DNA from: Rhyzopertha dominica
Taxonomy: Eukaryota; Arthropoda; Insecta; Coleoptera; Bostrichidae
NCBI GenBank assembly: GCA_025024175.1
Contig: QCXZ01000003.1
Span: forward strand, 55,322,023-55,386,022
DNA: 64,000 nt
Direction of reading: 5' to 3'
A program made the translations under genes and the position numbers. The notes beneath the pieces are model-generated. The model was not told the DNA's origin and searched no databases. It worked only from the letters and a program-made list of their open reading frames with translations. Shown here piece by piece: positions 60,201 through 64,000 of the stretch (within the stretch, counting starts at the first letter, position 1; each line of letters opens with the position of its first letter).

Positions 60201-61890
60201 GTACAATTTGAATAAATCATAGAGGGCACACAGGACACTTTTAATATTTTATTTGCATAATTACAAAACATTTTCTCGTTTTCTTAAAAATTAGTGGATT
60301 TAAATTTTTTCCTGAACGCTAAACAAATCTAATGATGATAAAACACTTCTTATCTAGTAAGCTTATTTCATTAATTCGACTCTAATTCATATTAATTAAA
60401 TAAAAATCAATATAAAAGAGTAAGATCTTATTAACTGCACAAAATGTATAGACCGGTCAATCTTGACAGTAAAAAAGACATTAACCTACATTAAATTGAC
60501 TACTAGCGGTTTTCTGCTTATGTTTTTGGAACTGTACTGTTAGTATTAATAACCCTTTTTTAAGACAGATTAAGTTTGCTGCACAATGAGATCAAATCCA
60601 TTTTTGTAAGTCCAATAATTACCCAGATACAGCTATTTAAAGATAAGCATTATTTCAAAAAAGTGCAATTTTCAGGTTTTGTCATATTCCAGGTTGAATA
60701 CCAGGAAAATGACGTGTTCCACATTAAAAGTCATCAGAATGAAATCTATAAGTAATTTATCAACTTTTTATATGAGCTCAGGTAATTGATGGTGGCTCCA
60801 GTGGACTCATGTCAATTTTAACATTTTTTAATAACATGAAAATTATGCAATCATCTTCATTTAGACCACCTTTATAAAGATGTTTTCACAGCGATTTCCT
60901 TCAAAATTATAAGAATATGCAGTCAAATTTATCATTATAATGAATGACTCCGCATTATTATAGATTTGAATATTGCCACTAGGTTTTGAATTTTCCCAAT
61001 TATATTCAACACCTGATTCTTTAGAACATCTTTTAGAATTGATGATACATGTTTACATCAGCACTGTCAGCTTGATAAGAACAAACCGTTCATATAACAA
61101 GGTTTAGACTGTAGAGCACTACTGACTACTACTACAACTAACTGTTATTGAAACACAGGCTAAAATTAGTTCTGTTATGCGAAATATGCTGGTCGACATT
61201 TAGAAGTGCCTTTCTTTTAACTACACATTTTGCACCAATATATCCCCTAACATAATTGATATATGTATTCCACCAAGCTAAGAATTACTTGCGTAATTGT
61301 CTTAAATTTCACCAAAAACTGAAGTTAAAATATCATATACAGGAGATTAGTTTGTGCATAAATCTGCTGGCGCTGCATCTTAATTTGAAATTCCAATTGC
61401 ATACATGAATGTAATCGATTCAGGAATGTAGATGTGTATATTTTAACTGGTAACATAACTTTTTGTGTAAACATAGACTCTATTCACTTAACAATAGTTT
61501 AAATGAGATAGCTTATAATGATGAAGCAATATTGATTGATTCGGAATTATGCTAATTGTTAATGACATGAATCGATTCTTAATTATAAACAGTATATCAT
61601 TTTAGGTGGCATATTTGCAACATAGGCAAGAAATCATTCTTTACCTGAAGCAGAAGCAGATCCACTTGAAGCAAGAAGAAGAACNTATGAAACAGTNGGG
61701 ACTGATGAAAACTTGCCAGTGTTGCTATGATGATAATGTGTTACCAAGTGATACNTTCACCTGTGAAAAAGGATGTGAATTCTGCAAACCTTGCGTAGAG
61801 AGAAGTGTTGAAGTTGCTTATGCCGATGGAAAAGTAGAATTCATGTGTCTGGCAGACTGTGATTCTCATTTCAGTATTCACACTTTGCAG
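34807..61890 (+). CDS. RNF216: RNF216/TRIAD3-like RBR E3 ubiquitin ligase, 5' eight exons (3' end outside window)
   Basis: Exons: 34807-34866, 42172-43039, 43579-43731, 48453-48522, 50670-50956, 51018-51234, 58509-58854, 61606-61890. All phases agree (0,1,1,2,1,2,0), giving 762 residues with no stop; the frame continues past the window. Residues 21-120 hold a helical region (KAIKLLLPHIPTDKIRKKVL) like the CUE-type repeats of the family. Residues 310-384 are disordered, and 385-430 are a Pro/Ser repeat. Two more CUE-like segments follow (LYYAVLEMFPDTCPNYIKSL; LEFAKQVLPDADPTYLRLHV), then the RNF216-specific block FSVEKFIETIPDPESYF and the first RING (C704, C707, C720, C724, C727, C730, C748, C752). 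The IBR and second RING with the catalytic cysteine should lie downstream. The family makes ubiquitin chains on signalling and membrane proteins. The start is the first ATG in a clean leader; M3 is an alternative. Three codons in exon 8 contain n. Confidence 0.87.
34867..38319. other. Intron 1 of RNF216-like gene, first part
   Basis: Contains degenerate repeats near 35150-35860 (TTAACCAGGGGGTCTA and its inverted form) and inverted related segments around 36875 and 37225 (TCCAATATGGGAA against TTCCGGTATTGGA). Neither is identified. The palindrome at 36185 is listed separately. Confidence 0.45.
36178..36248. mobile_element. 57-bp palindrome with 7-bp target duplication GTATAGG (copy 3)
   Basis: Bases 36185-36241 are a near-perfect inverted repeat: arm CGTTGTCTGAATAAT, then an AAT-repeat core, ending ATTCAGACAGCG (one change). 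Exact GTATAGG repeats lie at 36178-36184 and 36242-36248. The trinucleotide run in the middle is expanded relative to the other copies. Confidence 0.82.
38320..41924. mobile_element. Candidate 3.6-kb element with long inverted termini
   Basis: Outer 180 bp at 38320-38505 and 41745-41924 are inverted copies, from GCAACAACATAA inward through CCAAACGATGGGGCAAGCAC to GGTAAGATCTACC. Weaker similarity continues inward for several hundred bases and includes TGGGC-type MITE sequence on both sides. No transposase is seen inside; it lies wholly in RNF216 intron 1. Confidence 0.6.
40438..40492. repeat. GTAGTG-rich simple repeat
   Basis: Imperfect GTAGTG/GGTAGTGA units, the only sizeable G-rich simple repeat in this intron. 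Confidence 0.7.
42172..43039 (+). CDS. RNF216: RNF216-like exon 2
   Basis: The largest exon (868 bases), after acceptor TTTAATTATAG, starting KDLLKEATLIHESTNFSVDD and ending FEDEEYFDY plus one base before GTAAGT. It contains a conserved helical, CUE-like region followed by a basic KRKW patch and a long acidic/Ser-rich disordered tail. Confidence 0.9.
43579..43731 (+). CDS. RNF216: RNF216-like exon 3
   Basis: 153 bases after acceptor AATTTATAG. Disordered, Asn/Asp-rich (NDIHNNNINHASDDGPSSLL). Ends GCAG|GTAATG in phase 1. Confidence 0.82.
44612..44745 (+). pseudogene. Possible THAP-like N-terminal fragment
   Basis: Frame MAVRVPYKYCIVPMSANMTV then SAPENYSLHFQKTQMF resembles the start of transposon-type zinc fingers (KYCxVPxCxN, then FHxPKD) but the second cysteine is Ser. 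It then ends. Could be chance. Confidence 0.35.
45587..46849 (+). mobile_element. THAP-domain transposon remnant, copy B (inverted to copy A)
   Basis: Plus strand from ATG at 45923 reads MYGKQNKCCFVHGYKSP, stop, VSRANKIFVTIPRDYQCMEK and LFKAARRDMPF before a stop. Compared with copy A, 24 bases that include the CxxH end are deleted. Inverted ends GAGTATTATCACTTTTTTTG and AATACCCAA. Confidence 0.65.
47636..47720. mobile_element. Scrap of the 13119-type MITE
   Basis: GATTTAAATGGGAAAGTTTC and TTAATTTTTCGAGAAGAAT match the left-internal part of the element at 13119. Confidence 0.5.
48453..48522 (+). CDS. RNF216: RNF216-like exon 4
   Basis: 70 bases, AEDTEHMARQHRKSDEIIVV then DC, between acceptor TTATATATAG and donor GTAAGT. 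The hydrophobic EIIVVDC core after a basic stretch resembles a SUMO-interaction motif; that is an inference. Confidence 0.8.
48709..48805 (+). mobile_element. Possible tRNA-derived SINE head
   Basis: GTAGCTTGGCTTCTTGTGG followed 35 bp later by TTTTCAAGTCCCACTC resembles degenerate A- and B-box spacing (the B box is normally GGTTCAAGTCC). It does not fold as a tRNA by eye. Confidence 0.3.
49473..49922 (-). CDS. Hypothetical 149-codon frame in RNF216 intron 4, possibly element-derived
   Basis: Unrecognised. ATG at 49922, TAA end at 49473. The first ~85 residues are charged and coding-like (LLEEEVESKLQERKQYKKL), the last 50 look like translated AT-rich DNA. Just upstream, in another frame, the minus strand reads RRVQATITDIVSWQSTNTKY then MMPEVCKAILGKLSACSFIN, so a longer broken frame may have existed. 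This suggests a decayed element gene or retrocopy rather than a working gene. No domain named. Confidence 0.3.
   Translation of the reverse strand: MEHKDTTVKQCTSTSYQLLEEEVESKLQERKQYKKLISASPVLIKICKTAEKYFCSFSAATNIFNTKIKELNTVLVNNTMRHLQNFVSDSFRNHLYDHEFIDNHAIIFIKLALKIYFKIRVHYKTKNKMNKILNFVYVVHTKTILFSNQ
50441..50575. mobile_element. Small MITE, GGTCGGTTGCACAAA ends
   Basis: Starts AGGGTCGGTTGCACAAA and ends CCGGCACAAACTG, an inverted match. Internal CCATGGT. Reminiscent of Harbinger-type MITEs, with no clear duplication. Confidence 0.5.
50670..50956 (+). CDS. RNF216: RNF216-like exon 5 with Pro/Ser heptad repeat
   Basis: Opens after a long pyrimidine tract (TTCTTTTTTTTTAG). First half is the 7-residue repeat listed separately; second half is the CUE-like segment KIDDKLYYAVLEMFPDTCPN. 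Ends CTGTCTG|GTAAAT; the frame runs on without a stop into the intron, but resuming at 51018 restores family-like sequence. Confidence 0.87.
50683..50799 (+). repeat. In-frame 21-bp coding minisatellite in RNF216-like exon 5
   Basis: Five full units of 21 bases and a partial sixth, each coding a variant of G-P-S-S-L-x-P (GPSNLEP, DLFSFEP, GPSSLQP, SRSSLEP, GPSSPQP, GPST). Unit starts are 50683, 50704, 50725, 50746, 50767 and 50788. The region is GC-rich unlike its surroundings. Confidence 0.9.
51018..51234 (+). CDS. RNF216: RNF216-like exon 6
   Basis: Separated from exon 5 by a 61-bp intron (50957-51017), the shortest seen here. Codes DENHPKREREPSPEVEVDPE and the CUE-like QVLPDADPTYLRLHV, ending YI plus AG of Arg before GTTTGT. 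The next intron (7.3 kb) holds a 2.9-kb foldback and a nested mariner/hAT pair. Confidence 0.87.
51320..54288. mobile_element. Large foldback element, about 2.95 kb, with 1.1-kb arms
   Basis: Left arm about 51320-52445 and right arm about 53145-54288 are inverted copies with few differences (for example GTAATCAGTTTTGTCAAGGC and its mirror; AACACCTATTTTCGTTC). Each arm has an internal head-to-tail repeat of about 250 bp beginning GAGTTGCAAACGAGA (left-arm starts near 51631 and 51885). The unpaired core of about 0.7 kb has no recognisable gene. It sits in RNF216 intron 6. Confidence 0.85.
54440..54675 (+). pseudogene. mariner-like N-terminal fragment
   Basis: Broken plus frames read KTNEIYETVK, RIDALIQDFRHITVELIVEE and VNVGTAHNVAQNTLHKHGM, like the helix-turn-helix half of mariner transposase (RxxALIxxDRRITVxELAxE, SxGSxHxIL). 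Confidence 0.55.
55009..55194. repeat. GC-rich hairpin with 60-bp arms
   Basis: Arms 55009-55068 and 55135-55194 match at 57 of 60 positions (arm starts AACTGTTGTCCTGATT, contains AAAGGCCGTCGTCGGTTG, ends TCCTAACGTTT). The 66-base loop contains CTGAGGA (55107-55113), then AGCTCGCC...GCTAGC, then AAAACG. Much richer in G+C than its surroundings. Confidence 0.85.
55938..58475 (-). mobile_element. mariner element with dead transposase, interrupted by a hAT
   Basis: TA at 55936-55937 and 58476-58477; related inverted ends (TGCGAGGGTGGACCC against TGAGACGGGACAG, both running into AAAAATAACCG). Minus strand from ATG at 58311 reads MADIQEQHAALKFCSLLCKS, MLATAYKEHAIKRTQVYE, then ENFFHKIITGDESWCYRYEP, ETKQQSSQ, VHSEYVSDYQTVNQ, KRPDLWRSGDWFFQHAP, THTAI and LPYPPYSPDLAHCDFF. 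The second catalytic aspartate (HDN) is deleted. A ~250-bp foreign stretch sits within 57540-57790, and a hAT occupies 56028-57112. Without these the element is about 1.2 kb, normal for mariner. Confidence 0.85.
56028..57112. mobile_element. hAT-type non-autonomous element inside mariner, 1085 bp
   Basis: Exact 8-bp repeats CTTCAAAG at 56020-56027 and 57113-57120. Ends CAAGGTTATCATG and, inverted, CAGGGTTGGCAAAAAACATG, a hAT-type terminus. Clusters of GTTTTAAAC/GTTTAAAAC fill both subterminal regions (56040-56185 and 57025-57095), probably transposase-binding sites. No transposase frame inside. It also holds a TGGGC-type MITE at 56748-56870. Confidence 0.88.
58509..58854 (+). CDS. RNF216: RNF216-like exon 7
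   Basis: Starts after TTGTTTCAG with KQQLSAQVKQLTTEF and ends NIPLLQE|GTAAGT. It contains the family block VEKFIETIPDPESYF and a helical NYFNKISVGTITNKF segment. The terminus of a mariner element lies only about 31 bp upstream of the exon. Confidence 0.88.
58855..61605. other. Intron 7 of RNF216-like gene
   Basis: No gene. The foldback-family half copy at 59669-60240 is listed separately; the rest is featureless to me. Confidence 0.5.
59669..60240. mobile_element. Half copy of the CAGGGTGTCCC foldback family
   Basis: CATTTTCG/TTTTAATTGTAAG, TGTTGTGAGTTGAACTG and TTCTGATTAAGAAAATGTA match the left arm of the element at 30410. No inverted partner arm is present. Confidence 0.7.
61606..61890 (+). 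CDS. RNF216: RNF216-like exon 8 with RING1
   Basis: 95 codons from VAYLQHRQEIILYL, with a Lys/Gln/Glu-rich helix before the first RING: CQCCYDDN, FTCEKGCEFCKPC, EFMCLADCDSHFS. The usual histidine of the third zinc pair is C724 here. Three codons contain n (61685, 61697, 61755). Donor CAG|GTTAGT, phase 0. Confidence 0.88.
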
Positions 61891-64000
61891 GTTAGTATGA
61901 ATATTGTTGTTTTTTATCACAATTTTACTCTCAAGAACCATATGAATGGGTACTAATATCAGATTTCATTGTATATTCAAGTGTACAAAAATGATTGCCC
62001 ACTTTGAAGTACAATGTGATCCACATAAGTGATAGTGTGGGAAGGTATAAGAATTTTTTTATGTCAAATGTATAGTGCCTGTAAGAAATCGGTAAATACA
62101 TTTTTTAAATATTTTCAGTATAATGATTATAATCACTAAGTGTTTTCAAACTTCACTTACTTTCAGTTTATTTTTTACCTAGGTGTTGGTGTGCTGCACT
62201 CACAAACATCATTTCTATACTTCTCCTAACTTTTGTGAAAACGCTTCAGTAGCGTTTTTNGAAAATAATAAGCTTTATTAGTTTTATAATGGGCCTCTTG
62301 TATATTCCAGTAGATATCCACATCGGCTAACCTGGTTACTCCATCATTGCCTTGAATGTCCTAATTACTTTGTCAGCTCTTTCATGGTAACATATAATCT
62401 GTTATTATTACAAAGTCATCCTCTTTGATTTTATGTTTTTTTCATGTCTTACTTTTCTACTGTTGAGTTTTAGTAAAAATTCTTTGATCCAAAATTTATC
62501 ACTTATCAATAAATTTAGTGGTTTCAAAGGTGCATTCATTGTGAAGCATTCTAAATTAATTAGCTGATTGTTTTAATGCGATTTGTTTCACAAATTTTAT
62601 CAGATAGCAAGACAATCATTTCAACTATATAATGGTCATTCTCAAATAGCATCAAAACTATACTGAGCTCAGATGTGCAAAATTTTTGTCCAAATCCCTT
62701 ATTTCTACAGGAGTTGTAAAAATCTGTGGCCTGGGTTTGAAGGTCGACATTTCGGAATTATTATCAAAGGCATATTGGATGAGGGAATTTCTTTATGTAT
62801 ATTTCACAAATGTTTTTTCTGATATTGTCTTTAAATTTCCTAATGTTCCAAAAGGTTTAATTTTTTGCCCTGTGTTTCACAATTTTAGATTTTGATGTTG
62901 TTTTGATCTCGACAATGATTATCTGTAATGCAATGCTCAACAAAAGATGTGCCTTTATTTTAGTTTATATTTGTAGGATGTTTTTTAATCCTATTTTTTT
63001 TACTCCTATGTATACAATATCACACTGCATTCATTTTAGTTTAACATATTTGTTTTGGCTTATTGCTAACTGGAAAACCCTCCAAATGGGGTGTCCCACA
63101 ATTTTTTTATTTTACATTTAAAATGTACATAAAAATTGAAGCACAAAGACATTTTTTTGTGATTTTTTCCAGTTCTTGTTTACTGAAAAAAAAAATGTGA
63201 ACATATGGATTTTCAATATCCCTTTCAAATACCTCGATATTCCGCCATGGAGATGACGTAAAAGGTTCTCAAGGTGACGAAAGCGAGCAACGCCAATAAT
63301 AGCCAGTGCTCTAGTGGCATTGCAAATAATATTTGTTTACAGTTTTTTGAGCTGCGTCACGCTGCCAATGTGGGCAAATTTTAGCGATACTGTGAAGTAC
63401 TCGTAAGCTGGCATTGTGACATTGATACCTAGGTTAACTTAAGGCGTATTTGTGAAAATAACTTAAATCATCCTTCAGTCAGTTTATTCTATAATGAACA
63501 ATTCAATATAATAAGCACATTCACTGTGTAGCATTAGTATTCATGACGTAAGCAATAAAAGGCCTAGGTTAAAACTATCAAATTTTAATGTGTGGGACGA
63601 CCCCATTACCTCTTCTGCTTTTATTCCAAATACATTGAGCCTATTTTGAATACAAACCCTAACACCTCTGATGTAATTTAACGCAGCAAAAATATGTTCT
63701 TTATTATTTATATTAGCATTGTTCAGCAGCCTTGTATTTTAGCTTTATATTTTTTTNAAGTATTTGTTCCATAGCTTTTGTGTCGTATCCGTTGTTAAAG
63801 GCTTACTGTTTAATGGTTATCAATTCAATTCAATTCAAGTGAGTAACACCGTTAATTGCCAGTAACTGGCATGGTGTTGCCCACATCAGAATTCTGGTAT
63901 TCATGTGTCTTCTCATTAAACTATAGAATAGGTAACGTTTAATTTGTATTTTGTATGTCAGTTTGTAATGATTGATTGCAGTATGCTGAAATTATTACAT
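61891..64000. other. Intron 8 of RNF216-like gene (open at window edge)
   Basis: No further RBR exon is recognised before the window ends. Apart from the element at 63088-63607 nothing is named. Confidence 0.5.
63088..63607. mobile_element. DNA element of about 520 bp, ATGGGGT...CCCACA ends
   Basis: Left ATGGGGTGTCCCACAATTTT and, inverted, ATGGGGTCGTCCCACACATT. No coding frame inside. Target duplication unclear. Confidence 0.65.

Noticed and set aside
62711..62900. Acceptor-like TTATTTCTACAG followed by an open frame
   Set aside because: No frame compatible with phase 0 gives IBR-like cysteines.
63980..64000. Possible ninth RNF216 exon after GATTGATTGCAG at the window end
   Set aside because: Only 20 bases remain, without a pyrimidine tract or a family-like peptide.
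1..64000. CRISPR arrays, rRNA, functional tRNA genes, bacterial-type operons
   Set aside because: No regularly spaced direct repeats, rRNA-like blocks or cloverleaf-compatible tRNA sequences were seen; the DNA is eukaryotic.

Overview
The window is insect nuclear DNA, most likely from a beetle. It is AT-rich, gene-poor and full of decayed transposons, with introns of 0.06-7.7 kb and scattered single unresolved bases (n). The closest protein resemblance I recognise is to beetle aspartate 1-decarboxylase (Black), but the species call is an inference from memory of protein families.

Three protein-coding genes are supported. (1) Minus strand, 2525-20113: a complete four-exon pyridoxal-phosphate decarboxylase of the Black/ADC type (550 residues), which makes beta-alanine for cuticle tanning. 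(2) Minus strand, 32162-32572: a complete two-exon small membrane protein of the BRI3 (brain protein I3) family (107 residues). (3) Plus strand, 34807 to beyond 61890: the first eight exons (762 residues) of an RNF216/TRIAD3-like RBR E3 ubiquitin ligase. Its first RING is in the window; the rest of the RBR module should lie past the right edge. All splice phases agree. BRI3 and RNF216 are divergently arranged about 2.2 kb apart.

Nearly everything else is mobile-element debris: mariner and other IS630-Tc1-like pseudogenes, LINE reverse-transcriptase fragments, hAT-type elements with 8-bp target duplications, Penelope-like retroelement fragments, THAP-domain elements, foldback elements with arms up to about 1.1 kb, and MITEs. 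Layout: 1-2500 foldback and MITE remnants; 2525-20113 the black gene with a LINE/mariner junction, MITEs, a reverse-transcriptase fragment and a hAT in its introns; 21640-25230 a four-layer nest of elements; 27385-31518 a Tc1-like pseudogene, a THAP element and a foldback; 32162-32572 BRI3; 34807-64000 RNF216 with element-filled introns.

The most novel observation is a family of tiny near-perfect palindromes (28, 30 and 57 bp, arm CGTTGTCTGAATAA) at 3785, 22885 and 36185. Each is flanked by an exact 7-bp target duplication. One copy lies in a captured Penelope fragment whose sister copy, in the same nest, still has the empty target site. The second is the nest itself: two same-family 1.44-kb hAT-like elements, each carrying the same Penelope RT/GIY-YIG segment, one inserted into the other in inverted orientation inside a Tc1-like pseudogene.
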